This document shows, in pieces, positions 26,012 to 35,202 of a stretch of 64,000 bases of DNA (the first letter of the stretch is position 1; the number at the start of each line of letters is the position of its first letter). Origin of the DNA: Microbacterium maritypicum (GTDB lineage: Bacteria > Actinomycetota > Actinomycetes > Actinomycetales > Microbacteriaceae). Position numbers and translations under genes: made by a program. The stretch covers positions 744,001 to 808,000 of the forward strand of contig NZ_CP168030.1 of assembly GCF_041529975.1 (NCBI RefSeq), written 5' to 3'. Below the pieces are notes generated by a model. It saw only the letters and a program-made list of their open reading frames with translations, did not search any database and was not told where the DNA came from.

Positions 26012-26797
26012 ATGACCGTGATCCATGCCGGCGACGTCGGGGTGCTCTTGCGCGGCTGGCGCGAGCGGAGACGGCTCAGCCAGCTGGAGCTCTCAGCCCG
26101 TGCACACGTCTCGACCCGACACCTCAGCTTCGTCGAGACCGGGAGGTCCAAGCCCACGCGAGAAATGCTCGATCGACTCTCTGCACACCTCGACATACCG
26201 CTGCGCGAGCGCAACCAGCTGCTCCTCAGTGCCGGGTTTGCGCCCGCACATCCCGAGCGGGCGATGAACGCCCCGGAACTCCGTTCTGTCAGCTCGGCGT
26301 TGCGACAACTCCTCGACGCCCATGCGCAGTACCCAGCGCTGGTGCTTGACCGCTGGTGGGACGTTATGGACCGCAACGCCGCGACGGACGTGCTGCTCGA
26401 GGGATGCGCACTGCACCTCCTCGAGCCTCCCGTCAACGCCGTACGGTTGTCGCTGCACCCGGAGGGTCTCGCGCCCCGGATCCGCAACCTCGGTCAATGG
26501 CGAACCCACCTCATCGGTCAGGTCTGCGCTCGCGCCGACCGCACCGGCGACTCCCGCCTCCGTCGCCTGGCGGAGGAGGTCGCGGCCTACCCCGGCGACG
26601 ACGTAGGGCGGCCGGCGGTCACGGATGTCGTCATCCCGCTCGAGCTCGAGGTCGCGGGCGAGGACCTGCGCTTTTTCAGCATGTCCGCGGCCGTGGAGTC
26701 TGCGCTCGACATCACCATCGACGAACTGCGTATCGAGTCGTTCTATCCCGCCGACGATGCCACAGCACGCTGCTTGCGCCACCGACAGCCATCGTGA
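26012..26797 (+). CDS. XRE family regulator with MmyB-like ligand domain
   Basis: 261 residues: an N-terminal XRE helix-turn-helix (RRLSQLELSARAHVSTRHLS, VETGRSKPTREML) and a C-terminal MmyB-type PAS-like domain (YPALVLDRWWDVMDRN, LEPPVNAVRLSLHPEGL, IRNLGQWRTHLIGQV), which binds fatty-acid-like ligands in known members. A TAGGGT box 8 nt before the ATG suggests a leaderless message. The divergent NTF2-like gene is the likely target. The 163 bp after it hold no gene I can support. Confidence 0.92.
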   Translation: MTVIHAGDVGVLLRGWRERRRLSQLELSARAHVSTRHLSFVETGRSKPTREMLDRLSAHLDIPLRERNQLLLSAGFAPAHPERAMNAPELRSVSSALRQLLDAHAQYPALVLDRWWDVMDRNAATDVLLEGCALHLLEPPVNAVRLSLHPEGLAPRIRNLGQWRTHLIGQVCARADRTGDSRLRRLAEEVAAYPGDDVGRPAVTDVVIPLELEVAGEDLRFFSMSAAVESALDITIDELRIESFYPADDATARCLRHRQPS

Positions 26798-26960
26798 GAT
26801 CGGACGAACGACTGCCGAGGGGGCCTGCTCAAGGACGCCGGAGCAGAGATGCTCGGTCAGACGATCTGTGCGGAATCGCGCTGACGCCACAGTGCGTTCG
26901 TCGATGAGGAGGTCGTGGTGCCGAACAAGTCGCCGTGCTGGCCGTACATCGCGCCCGGCC

Positions 26961-27557
26961 TCAGGAGCCGTCGCGCAGGTCGGCCGGAGCTCCCGCCGAG
27001 AACCGGATCCGGTCGAAGCGCGAGTCACAGTCCTCTCCCATCGGCGCCTGCGACATGAAGCCCACCGTCACGGGGAGGTCGGTCTTCAGGCGGAACACTC
27101 TGACGAACTCCCACCGGTCGCCGTCGTCGGAGGCGTGGAAGGCGAACGCGTCTCCGACGCGGGAGACGCGGAGATACACGAAGTCGCTCTCGACGACCGT
27201 GGAGTTGCAGTCGTCGGAGAACTCGTTGGTCACGACGCTGACGACCATCGCCCGCCCGTCGGGCGAATACTCGAAGCAGAGCTTGGCCCAGTACTGCTCA
27301 TCGCACCACAGCCCCAGCACGGCGGCGTCGAACGTCGTCCGCTCCCCGACGACGCGAACCCTGGCACTCAGCGTGAAGTCGCCATCGGTCCGAAAGCCCA
27401 GCAAGCTCGCGCGGTGCTGAGCGGGGCCGCCGAGCGAGGCGTTGGTCCAATCTCCTCCCGGTGCCGCATGGAGGGTGAGCTCGCCGGTGTCGCCGTCGTA
27501 GCTCGCATCCAGTTCGCCGTTGGTCCATTCGAGCGTCGGCAGGGCAGGTATCCGCAT
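26961..27557 (-). CDS. DUF1349 domain protein (concanavalin-like fold)
   Basis: 198 residues of the DUF1349/YesU-like lectin-type sandwich: WTNASLGGPAQHRASLLGF, FTLSARVRVVGERTTFDAAVLGLW, AKLCFEYSPDGRAMVVSVVTN and WEFVRVFRL with the conserved GFMSQAPMGEDC near the C-terminus. It probably binds a carbohydrate; no enzyme activity is shown for the family. GGAGGAG lies 7 nt before this ATG. No signal peptide, so it works in the cytoplasm. Confidence 0.88.
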   Translation of the reverse strand: MRIPALPTLEWTNGELDASYDGDTGELTLHAAPGGDWTNASLGGPAQHRASLLGFRTDGDFTLSARVRVVGERTTFDAAVLGLWCDEQYWAKLCFEYSPDGRAMVVSVVTNEFSDDCNSTVVESDFVYLRVSRVGDAFAFHASDDGDRWEFVRVFRLKTDLPVTVGFMSQAPMGEDCDSRFDRIRFSAGAPADLRDGS

Positions 27558-27580
27558 GGTCGTTCTCCTCCGTGTCATTC

Positions 27581-27608
27581 CGGTGTGGGTGTGGGTGTGG
27601 GTGTGGGG
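27581..27608. repeat. Short tandem repeat of GGTGTG
   Basis: Four and a half copies of the hexamer GGTGTG lie between the DUF1349 gene and the ABC ATPase stop codon. It is a slippage-prone microsatellite in the 5' leader of the DUF1349 gene, 24 bp upstream of its start, so length changes could affect its expression. Confidence 0.85.
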
Positions 27609-27612
27609 TCGT

Positions 27613-28311
27613 CTAGACGGGAACGGCGTCGAGCATCCGGCCGTCGACGAGATGACGGCGGGACCGCGCCCGCTGAGCGACCACATCGTCGTGCGTGACG
27701 ACGATGATGGTCATGCCTGACGCGTTCAGCTCATCGATCACGTCGAGCACGTCGTCCGTGGCCTCCCGGTGCAGGGCACCGGTCGGCTCGTCCGCGATGA
27801 GGATCGGCGGACGATTCACGAGTGCGCGGCAGATGCCGACCCGCTGCCGCTGGCCGCCGGAGAGTTCGTGCGGTGCGCGGGCGCCGAGGTGTCCGATCCC
27901 GAGCCGATCCATGAGCTGTGCGGTATTCGCCAGGGTGTCTGCGGAGACCCGGCCGCGTCGTCGCACCGCCGGGAGCAGGATGTTGTCGATCACCGCCAGC
28001 TCGTCGAGGAGGTCGGTGCGCTGGAATACGAACCCGAGCGTGGTGCGACGGATGTGTGCGAGGGCCTTGTCGTCGAGCGCGGAGAGATCGTCGTCGCCGA
28101 TGCATACCGACCCCGACGACGGCTGGTCCAGGCCGCTCAGGCACGAGAGCAGAGTCGTCTTGCCGGAGCCGCTGGGGCCGGTGAGAGCCAGGTAGTCGCC
28201 TTCGGCGACGTCGAGGTCGATCCCCTCGAGCACGGTCGTGAAGTCGCCGGCGGCCGATTCGAAGCGTCGGGTGACTGCGCGCGCCGTGATGAGTGCGGGC
28301 GATGGGGGCAT
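27613..28311 (-). CDS. MacB/LolD-type ABC transporter ATP-binding protein
   Basis: 232 residues: Walker A GPSGSGKTT, Q-loop FVFQRTDLLDELAVIDN, signature LSGGQRQR, Walker B ILIADEPTGALH and switch His VTHDD, with the MacB/LolD spacing. It is the ATPase for the large FtsX-type permease whose stop lies 5 bp upstream. Last gene of a five-gene operon. Start at the ATG; no strong ribosome site is visible, as usual for a closely coupled gene. Confidence 0.93.
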   Translation of the reverse strand: MPPSPALITARAVTRRFESAAGDFTTVLEGIDLDVAEGDYLALTGPSGSGKTTLLSCLSGLDQPSSGSVCIGDDDLSALDDKALAHIRRTTLGFVFQRTDLLDELAVIDNILLPAVRRRGRVSADTLANTAQLMDRLGIGHLGARAPHELSGGQRQRVGICRALVNRPPILIADEPTGALHREATDDVLDVIDELNASGMTIIVVTHDDVVAQRARSRRHLVDGRMLDAVPV

Positions 28312-28316
28312 GTCGG

Positions 28317-30641
28317 TCAGCTTTCGTTGAGGAGTGCGGGGCTGTGGGCTGAGGCGATGAGGCCGCCGACCACGGCGGCAGCCGCCACCACGGGGCCGGT
28401 GATCAGGCTCCAGCCGTTGGCTGCGACGAGGTCGGTGGCGCCTCCGCCGAACGAGGAGAGTGTGGCACCGAGAACCCCCGGCCCGAGCGACTCCGTCGCG
28501 ATCCACCCGAGGAGAAGACCCGCCCCGGCGACGCCCGTCGCCCGGAACAGGGCGATCGTGCGCAGTTCGCCGCGAGACCATCCGAGGAGCCGCAGCAGAC
28601 GCAGATCGGACTCGTCGCGCGTCGCCTCGAGTCGCCCGCGGAGAGCGAACACCAAGAGCATCACCACGGCAGCGGCTGCCCAGGCGATCATCGACGCCGT
28701 CTTCAGACGCTCGACCGTGTCGCCCAGCGTGTAGTGGACGAACCGGTCCAGCTCGGTGAACGACGCCGACGGGTGGTCGAGCGCGAGCGCCGAGGCTTTC
28801 CCGCCCTGGTCGACGCCGTCTCGGAGGTCGACCATGAACGTCTGCCACAGGGGGATGCCGTCACCACCGGGCAGCTCGACGGCTTTCCCCGATCGGCCAC
28901 CGTTGGTGATGTCGTGATACAGGCCCGTGATGCGGTATCGATGGGTCGAATCGGCCGAGTCCACCTGGACGGACTGGCCGACATCCACTCCGGCCGTCTG
29001 CGCAGCGAGGGTCGACAGCGCCAGCTCCCCGGGCCCTGCGGGCGCTTCGCCACGGGCATAGGCGAGGGGGAAGGCCGAGGTGTCGCCCACTTCCAGGGCG
29101 ACGTCATCGGTGTGGTCAGCGCCGATGAGCGCGACCCGGAAACTGGTCACCTTCGCGAACCGCGCGATGTCGGGGTCATCGCGCAGAGAGCGCTCGAGCG
29201 CGTCGCCCGCGCCGGCTTCCGCACCCTCGCGGACGAAGGCACGGAGGTCGCTCTGGCCGACGCCCATGGTGGTGATGAAGTCGGGCGCCGCGATCGTCTG
29301 GGTCACGCGCTGGGGCAGGGCCGCCAGCGCGACCGCGAAGCCGACCATGACGATCAGCAGCACGGCGGTGGTGCCCCGCGTGGTGAGGCCGCGTGCGGCG
29401 AGGCGGATGCTGATAGGAATCGGAAGATCCCATCGCAGCGCACGCGGACGACGTCGGGTCTGCGCCGACACCCCGGGCCTGGTCAGAGCGAGCAGCGGGC
29501 TGATGCGCCGCACCCGGCGCAGCAGCTGCGCCGCGAGCGCGGTCGGGATCGCGGATGCGAGCACGACGGCCAGCAGCATCACGATCGTCCCGGTGCTGCC
29601 GTGCCCGCTCGAAAGGACGACGTCGCCGCCCCGCAGAAGCGCGGATGCAGGGAAGACCAGGAGCAGGGCGACCAGCACCGCGACACCCGACTGCACGGCG
29701 TATCCGAGAAGCAGGGTCGAGGAGACCTCGCGGTGCGAGAAGCCGATCGCCCGCATCACACCGATCCGACGGGCGTCCTGTTCGAGGGCGGTGAGGACCA
29801 TGATCCGCAGGCACAGCAGCGTGATGGCGAGCAGGACGATGCTCACCAGGATGGTGAGGATGGCGACCAGACCGTCGGTCAGCGCGGCGATCAGACGCAG
29901 CAGGCTCCCGTCGACGGCCGCACCGTTGGCCGGGAGTCCGGCCAGACGGTAGGCCTCCGCGAATCGATCTCCTGCGTCGTCGACCAGGCGGAAGGTGAGG
30001 ATGTGCTCCACGGGGAGCCGTTCGGCAAGGTCGTTCCAATCCCTTTCGGACACCACGAACCGCTTCGAGTTGACCAGACTCGGCCCCATCTGGGCGTCGC
30101 TGACGGTGTCGGCGACCGTGAACGTCTGCACGTCACCCTGCACGGCGATCTCGACCGTGTCACCGCGCGCGAGGTCGTAGGCGTCGGCGTAGTAGCCGGG
30201 CACGGCGATCTCGCCGTCGCGGACGTTCGTCGGCGTGCCGTCGGGTCCGAGCAGGAAGTCGAATCGAGGGCTCTGGGTGACCAGCAGGAGGTCCATCACA
30301 CCGTCGCGCGCGGCATCCGTCATCCCGTGCATCCGAAGGTCCTGGTTGTCGAGCTGGAGCGCATCCTGCACCTGGTGGTCGTCGACGATGTCCTGGTGCG
30401 TCGCGGCGAAGGAATCCAGCGATGAGGTCTCCAGCGGACCGACCTGCATCTGCACGGCGTCCGGCGCTTCCGCGAGCGCGAAGAGCCGCTCCGTCGCCCC
30501 GATCGTCGAGACGAGGGTGGCGACACCCGCGCCGGCGGTGGCGGAGCTGATCGCCATCAGCAGGATCAGCGAGACGCTGCTCACGGGATTCCCACGGATG
30601 CGTGCGAATGCCATCCGCCACGCGGTCGAGGCCGTCGTCAC
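28317..30641 (-). CDS. FtsX/MacB-type ABC transporter permease
   Basis: 774 residues with the duplicated FtsX layout: an N-terminal membrane segment, a large extracytoplasmic domain (about 60-250), three segments with LEQDARRIGVMRAIGFSHREV between them, then a second extracytoplasmic domain and three segments with RDESDLRLLRLLGWSRGEL. Such permeases act as mechanotransmitters, exporting peptides, lipids or antibiotics or sensing them. It starts at GTG overlapping the TetR stop (GTGA). Its ATPase follows. Confidence 0.92.
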   Translation of the reverse strand: MTTASTAWRMAFARIRGNPVSSVSLILLMAISSATAGAGVATLVSTIGATERLFALAEAPDAVQMQVGPLETSSLDSFAATHQDIVDDHQVQDALQLDNQDLRMHGMTDAARDGVMDLLLVTQSPRFDFLLGPDGTPTNVRDGEIAVPGYYADAYDLARGDTVEIAVQGDVQTFTVADTVSDAQMGPSLVNSKRFVVSERDWNDLAERLPVEHILTFRLVDDAGDRFAEAYRLAGLPANGAAVDGSLLRLIAALTDGLVAILTILVSIVLLAITLLCLRIMVLTALEQDARRIGVMRAIGFSHREVSSTLLLGYAVQSGVAVLVALLLVFPASALLRGGDVVLSSGHGSTGTIVMLLAVVLASAIPTALAAQLLRRVRRISPLLALTRPGVSAQTRRRPRALRWDLPIPISIRLAARGLTTRGTTAVLLIVMVGFAVALAALPQRVTQTIAAPDFITTMGVGQSDLRAFVREGAEAGAGDALERSLRDDPDIARFAKVTSFRVALIGADHTDDVALEVGDTSAFPLAYARGEAPAGPGELALSTLAAQTAGVDVGQSVQVDSADSTHRYRITGLYHDITNGGRSGKAVELPGGDGIPLWQTFMVDLRDGVDQGGKASALALDHPSASFTELDRFVHYTLGDTVERLKTASMIAWAAAAVVMLLVFALRGRLEATRDESDLRLLRLLGWSRGELRTIALFRATGVAGAGLLLGWIATESLGPGVLGATLSSFGGGATDLVAANGWSLITGPVVAAAAVVGGLIASAHSPALLNES

Positions 30642-31312
30642 GATGTCGGGGGGAGGGCGAACGGCCAGCCGTGCAGGATGGCGCCGATGCCCGCCTCGAA
30701 CTGCCGTTCGGCCGACGGGGCCCACCCCGCGGCGATGATCCGGCCGAGGTGGGGCAGCTGCGACAGCAGTGCTGCCTCGGTGTCGTCGTGCTCGTCCTCG
30801 GTCTCGGTCGTCTCCGCAGCGGTGGACTCCGACCCCGCGGGAGCGCTGAACTCTCCCATCGCCGAGGCGACGGTGATCATCACGAGCACGTTGACGAGGT
30901 CGCCGAGGGCCGGATCGACCGGAGCCCCGAGGTCGAGCAGGATGCCGATGGCCTCGTCGGCCACGGCGAGCGCCGCGGGGGAGGTGATCGGGTGCGTCGC
31001 GACGATCGGGATGAGTCCGGAATGCGCGGCGAGCTCGGTGCGGATGGCCCGCATCAGTTCGTGCGCGTAGGCGCGCCAATCGGGCACCCCGGAGGTGGAG
31101 GGAAGCGAGAGTCCTGTCCAGAACTCGTCGGCGAGCGCGGCGGCGAGGTCCGACTTCCCGGCGAAGTGCCGATAGGCGGTCATCGGGTCCGCCCCGAGCG
31201 CGGTGCCCAGGCGGCGCATGGTGAGCTGATCCAGACCGTCGGCGTCGATCAACTCGAGCGCTGCCGACAGTACGTCGGCGCGGGAGATCCGCTCCGGTCG
31301 AGGTGTCATCAT
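30638..31312 (-). CDS. TetR family transcriptional regulator
   Basis: 224 residues: N-terminal helix-turn-helix (ISRADVLSAALELIDADG, TMRRLGTALGADPMTAYRHF) and a TetR_C ligand domain like the tetracycline-type repressors, with an acidic loop (TAAETTETEDEHDD). It sits inside the exporter operon, overlapping both neighbours by 4 bp, and is the best candidate to bind the palindromes at 33022-33039. AAAGGA precedes the first of two ATGs. Confidence 0.92.
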   Translation of the reverse strand: MMTPRPERISRADVLSAALELIDADGLDQLTMRRLGTALGADPMTAYRHFAGKSDLAAALADEFWTGLSLPSTSGVPDWRAYAHELMRAIRTELAAHSGLIPIVATHPITSPAALAVADEAIGILLDLGAPVDPALGDLVNVLVMITVASAMGEFSAPAGSESTAAETTETEDEHDDTEAALLSQLPHLGRIIAAGWAPSAERQFEAGIGAILHGWPFALPPTS

Positions 31313-32076
31313 GAGATTCCTTTCCGCCTGCGCAGGGCGAGCAGTGCGACGGCGAGCAGGACGAAGCCCGCAGCGAAGCCGAAGAGTGCCATCGACGGGC
31401 CGAGCGTGTCGAGCGCTCCAGCATGATCCAGGGTGAGCGACCGCATGGCCTGCAGTGCCCAGTATGCGGGCGACGCCGGAGCGATGGTCTGCATCCAGGT
31501 CGGCAGCGACTCGACCGGCCCGAACGCGCCGCCGATCCCCGCCATGAGCATGGCGAGCACGTTGCCGATGACCAGTGCGAGCTCGAGGGATCGGGATGCC
31601 GACACCAGGAGCAGTCCGAAGCCGATCATCGCCGCCGAGAACGCCACGAGCACCAGGACCAGTCCGAGTACGGAGCCGTTGGGGCGGTATCCGAAGAGGA
31701 GCGCGCCGCCGAGGAGCACCGCGACGAACTGCAGCAACTGCGCGGCGAATGCCGTCAATGACTTGCCGAGGAGGAGGTCGACGCTGCGGGCCGGTGATGT
31801 CCGCAGCCGGTCCCACGTGCCCCACTGATGATCACGGAAGAACGCCGTGACGACCTGCTGGACGCACAGGAGGGCGAACAGCACGGCCAGGCCGGGGACG
31901 GCGTACTCGACACCGGACGCGGAGGCGTAACCGGCGGCGGCGAGCTGCCCCCGCGCACCGGGAACGAAGAACGGGACGAACACGAGCGGGATCACCGTCA
32001 TGACGACGACCGGAGACGGGTCGCGCCACAGGATCCGTGCGTCGATCGCTGCGACCGCGAGACTATGCCGCAACAC
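31309..32076 (-). CDS. ABC-2 type transporter permease
   Basis: 255 residues, six membrane segments, with the ABC-2 element FFRDHQWGTWDRLRTSPA after the second segment and SPAYWALQAMRSLTL near the end. The start is a GTG with GGAGGT 7 nt upstream, placed inside the end of the ATPase gene (14-bp overlap). Pairs with the ATPase at 32063 for drug or lipid export. Confidence 0.9.
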   Translation of the reverse strand: MLRHSLAVAAIDARILWRDPSPVVVMTVIPLVFVPFFVPGARGQLAAAGYASASGVEYAVPGLAVLFALLCVQQVVTAFFRDHQWGTWDRLRTSPARSVDLLLGKSLTAFAAQLLQFVAVLLGGALLFGYRPNGSVLGLVLVLVAFSAAMIGFGLLLVSASRSLELALVIGNVLAMLMAGIGGAFGPVESLPTWMQTIAPASPAYWALQAMRSLTLDHAGALDTLGPSMALFGFAAGFVLLAVALLALRRRKGIS

Positions 32077-33010
32077 CGTGCACCTCCGCGTCGTCGAGTG
32101 TCGGCGTCTCCTGCTCGTGGAGCAGGCGCACGTACGCGCTTTCGAGGGTCGGGCCAGGGAACCGCACATCGATGATCGCGCTCGCGCTCACGCCGAGACG
32201 CGCGATCAGCTCGGCGAGCAGCTCACCCGCGCTGGTGCCCGTCGATCCGCTCACGAGCCAGTCGCCCTCGCGCACCCAACCGGCCGGCGGCTGAGTATTC
32301 GGCTGCAGGCGCACGCGCACGCCGTCGCCCTGCGACCTCACCACCTCGCTGACGTCTCCGAGATCTCGCAGCACACCGTCGTGCAGGAGAGTGAGCCGTG
32401 ACGGGAGCTGCTCGAGCTCGGTGAGGTAGTGGGTGGTGTAGAGCACGGATGCTCCGTCGTCGGCGATGCGGCGCACCAGGTCGAGGATCTGCTGGCGCGA
32501 CTCCACGTCGGCACCGACGGTCGGCTCGTCGAGGAACAACAGGCGCGGGCTGTGGGTGAGCGCCATCGCGAGGTGCAGTCGGCGCTGTTGGCCGCCGCTG
32601 AGCTGATCGGCGCGGATGCCGGTGCTCTTCGTCAGCCCCAGCCCCTCGATCACCTCCGCGCATCGTGCGCGCAGCTCACGCCCGCGCACGCCGTGAAGGC
32701 GAGCGAACCCCGCGACGTTCTCGCGCACGGTGAGGGAGGGGTAGATACCGAGACGTTGCGGCGCGCTGCCGATCACGGCGGCGGCGGCATCCCGGCGGGA
32801 GGCGAGGTCGATGCCGCCGACGGTGACCGACCCGGAATCGGGTGCCAGCGACCCGTTGGCGATGGCGATCAGGGTCGACTTGCCCGCGCCGTTGGGTCCG
32901 AGGAGGCCCAGGATCTGACCCGCCGGCAGAGCGAGATCGACGCCGGAGAGCACCGCGCGCTCGCCGAAGGATCGCCGGATGCCGCTCAACCGCAATCGTG
33001 TGTCGCTCAT
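32063..33010 (-). CDS. ABC-2 type exporter ATP-binding protein (DrrA-like)
   Basis: 315 residues: Walker A GPNGAGKST, signature LSGGQQRR, Walker B RLLFLDEPTVGADV and switch His TTHYLTE, followed by an extra C-terminal domain of about 90 residues as in DrrA-type drug exporters. First gene of the five-gene operon. AGGGG lies 5 nt before the ATG and is part of a 9-bp stem that may hide it (see 33015-33055). Confidence 0.93.
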   Translation of the reverse strand: MSDTRLRLSGIRRSFGERAVLSGVDLALPAGQILGLLGPNGAGKSTLIAIANGSLAPDSGSVTVGGIDLASRRDAAAAVIGSAPQRLGIYPSLTVRENVAGFARLHGVRGRELRARCAEVIEGLGLTKSTGIRADQLSGGQQRRLHLAMALTHSPRLLFLDEPTVGADVESRQQILDLVRRIADDGASVLYTTHYLTELEQLPSRLTLLHDGVLRDLGDVSEVVRSQGDGVRVRLQPNTQPPAGWVREGDWLVSGSTGTSAGELLAELIARLGVSASAIIDVRFPGPTLESAYVRLLHEQETPTLDDAEVHGVAA

Positions 33011-33014
33011 GATT

Positions 33015-33055
33015 CCCCTTCGTAGATCTACATCGTAGACTAACTGACGAAGGGG
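33015..33055 (-). promoter_or_regulatory. Operator palindromes inside a ribosome-site-masking hairpin
   Basis: On the minus strand CCCCTTCGT and ACGAAGGGG form a 9-bp stem whose right arm is the ribosome site of the ABC ATPase. The loop contains two overlapping palindromes, GTAGATCTAC (33022-33031) and TCTACatcGTAGA (33027-33039), and a possible -10 box TACGAT. The palindromes are probable TetR sites. Read-through mRNA from the desaturase gene would hide the ribosome site; transcripts starting in the loop would not. Confidence 0.6.
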
Positions 33056-33093
33056 TGGGAGCGGACGCGTCGAACGCGCGCAGGGTCAGCGAA

Positions 33094-34194
33094 TCACCCG
33101 ACCGCCGCCCCGAGACTGCGCTGCTCCACGAGCGGGCAGGCGAACACGTCGCGCTCGCCGAGTCCGACGCGGTTGATGTAGCGCACCACGATCGCGTACG
33201 AGGCGAAGAGGCCCACCTGGGTGTAGGGCACTCCGTGGGCCCGGCAGTACTCGGCGATGAGGGGTGCGGCGCGCCGAAGGTGTGGGCGCGGCATCGACGG
33301 GAACAGGTGGTGCTCGACCTGATAGTTCAGGCCGCCCATCGCGATGTCGAGGAAGCGGCTGCCGCGGACGTTGCGACTCATCAGCACCTGCCGGCGGAGG
33401 AAGTCGAGGGTCAACTCCCTCGGCACGACCGGCATCCCCTTGTGATTGGGCGCGAAGGCGATGCCCATGTAGAAGCCGAACAGCCCCAGCTGCACCGCCA
33501 GGAAGACGAACGCGATGCCGGGGGAGAGCACGAGGAACACCAGCACCAGGTAGCCGATCATGCGGATGCTCAGGAAGGCGATCTCCGCCCACCGCCGCTC
33601 CAGTCGCCCGCGCGCGAACATGCGCCGCACGCTCGAGGCGTGCAGCGACAGACCCTCCAGTAGCAGGATCGGGAAGAACAGCACCCCCTGGTGTCCGCGC
33701 AGCCAGGTGATGACCGGTCCGTTGTGCCGGGCTGCGGCCTCGGGGGAGACGGCGATGACCGGGAGCTCGATGTCGGGGTCGGACCCCAGCTTGTTCGGGT
33801 TCGCGTGATGGCGGGTGTGCTTGTGCTGCCACCACCCGTAACTCATGCCGACGAGGAGGTCGCCGAGGATCAGGCTGATCCAGTCGTTCCAGCGCCCGGA
33901 CACGAAGATCTGCCGATGTGCCGCGTCGTGCCCGAGGAAGGCGATCTGCGTGAACACGATCGCCAGAACGGCGGCTGTGAACAGCTGCCACCAGGTGTCG
34001 CCGATCCAGACGAAGGCGAGGAGGCAGACGCCCAGGACGAGCGGCGCGGCGATGAGCTTGGTCCAGTAGTAGCCGTACCGACGGTGGAGCAGTCCGCGTC
34101 CGCGGACCTGCTGCGCGAGTTCGGTGAACGCGCTCGATGTGCGTGGAGCGCCGTCGGGCGGGCGAGTGCGGATGGTCGGACGGATGCCGTCCAT
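33094..34194 (-). CDS. Membrane fatty acid desaturase
   Basis: 366 residues with the three His boxes that hold the diiron centre: GHDAAHRQ, HKHTRHHANPN and QVEHHLFPSMPR, and about four membrane segments. It fits the acyl-lipid/acyl-CoA desaturase family (front-end or delta-type) that uses O2 and an electron donor to make unsaturated fatty acids in the membrane. No ferredoxin gene is next to it. It is the gene upstream of the exporter operon on the same strand. Confidence 0.93.
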   Translation of the reverse strand: MDGIRPTIRTRPPDGAPRTSSAFTELAQQVRGRGLLHRRYGYYWTKLIAAPLVLGVCLLAFVWIGDTWWQLFTAAVLAIVFTQIAFLGHDAAHRQIFVSGRWNDWISLILGDLLVGMSYGWWQHKHTRHHANPNKLGSDPDIELPVIAVSPEAAARHNGPVITWLRGHQGVLFFPILLLEGLSLHASSVRRMFARGRLERRWAEIAFLSIRMIGYLVLVFLVLSPGIAFVFLAVQLGLFGFYMGIAFAPNHKGMPVVPRELTLDFLRRQVLMSRNVRGSRFLDIAMGGLNYQVEHHLFPSMPRPHLRRAAPLIAEYCRAHGVPYTQVGLFASYAIVVRYINRVGLGERDVFACPLVEQRSLGAAVG

Positions 34195-34447
34195 GATGAC
34201 CTCTTCTCCACGCCGACCTCTGCGGCGGCGCGTTCTGCGACCCGTGCCTCAGCGATTCCCGGTCGTCGTCGGAAGCGGCCTTCGCTGGTGGGTTCGACGC
34301 CAGGCTACGCCGCGAACCTGCGTGCGTTCTCAGACGGCGGACGCCCCTCACGGCGGTTTCCACGGTCGTCGGCCTCTGGGATGCGATACATTGCATGGTA
34401 GGTAGAACTTCAGGCTCTACGTCGCTTTCCGTTCGAGTGGAGGAAAA

Positions 34448-35134
34448 TTGGCACTCTCAGGTGGACCCCTCGAGCGCAGATCCATGAGTGACGAGGCATA
34501 CGCCCGGTTGCAGGAAGCGATCATCAGCGGCGAGCTGCGCCCCGGTGAGCGTCTGCGGGACTACGAGCTCGCCGAGCGGCTCGGCACCTCGAAGACGCCG
34601 ATCCGCCACGCGCTGGACCGCTTGGCCGATCACGGCCTGGTCGAGATGCAGCGCAACCGCTACACGCGAGTCGCGCCGATCGACCTCGATCGGGTCCGCA
34701 ACGCCGTCGACCTCTTCGGCGACATCTGGATCGGCTCCGTACGCCACGTCATGCCGGTGATCCAGGATGACGACGTCGCGTACCTCACGGATCTCGCCGA
34801 CGACATGTCGCGGTCGGTGAAGTCACGTGACGTGACGGGCTTCGGGACTGCGCTGCGCGCCATCGCCACCGGCTTCGCCCGCATCGAGGGCAACGCTGCG
34901 CGAGCGGTCATCATCGAACGTCTCGGACCGCAGATCCGGCGCTTCGGCGAGCACTCGCGGGACGCTTTCGAGTGGGACAAGATCGAGGCCTTCACCGTCG
35001 CCATGCGCGAAGCGATCAACGCGCGCGATGCGGTCCAGACCCGAGCAGTGCTCGTCACGCTCTTCGACGACGTGCTCCCCGCGACGATCGACCGTGCCGA
35101 AGTCGCGGGTGTGGACATCATCGACGAGGACTGA
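34448..35134 (+). CDS. GntR family transcriptional regulator
   Basis: 228 residues: winged helix at about 15-80 (LQEAIISGELRPGERLRDYELAERLG, TPIRHALDRLADHGLVE) and an FCD-like helical domain. The His/Asp metal ligands are less clear than in the FCD protein at 8477. The TTG start follows GGAGG by 4 nt; an ATG at 34484 lacks a ribosome site. It is divergent from the desaturase gene, 253 bp away, which may be its target; that gap holds no other feature I recognise. Confidence 0.88.
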   Translation: MALSGGPLERRSMSDEAYARLQEAIISGELRPGERLRDYELAERLGTSKTPIRHALDRLADHGLVEMQRNRYTRVAPIDLDRVRNAVDLFGDIWIGSVRHVMPVIQDDDVAYLTDLADDMSRSVKSRDVTGFGTALRAIATGFARIEGNAARAVIIERLGPQIRRFGEHSRDAFEWDKIEAFTVAMREAINARDAVQTRAVLVTLFDDVLPATIDRAEVAGVDIIDED

Positions 35135-35202
35135 GTCAACCGGTGCCGGCATTCCAGGCGAACCCACAGGAATCGCAAAGGGTCGTCTTCTAGCCTGGAG
35201 AT

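Noticed and set aside
26798..26960. Small minus-strand frame between the XRE and DUF1349 genes
   Set aside because: No ribosome site, no similarity, and composition does not match coding DNA clearly.
27581..27608. Short repeats as a possible CRISPR array
   Set aside because: Units are 6 bp, contiguous and without spacers; no cas genes in the window.
31309..32076. ABC-2 permease start at an upstream codon inside the ATPase gene
   Set aside because: The GTG at 32076 has a good ribosome site; longer starts would overlap the ATPase by over 100 bp with no signal.
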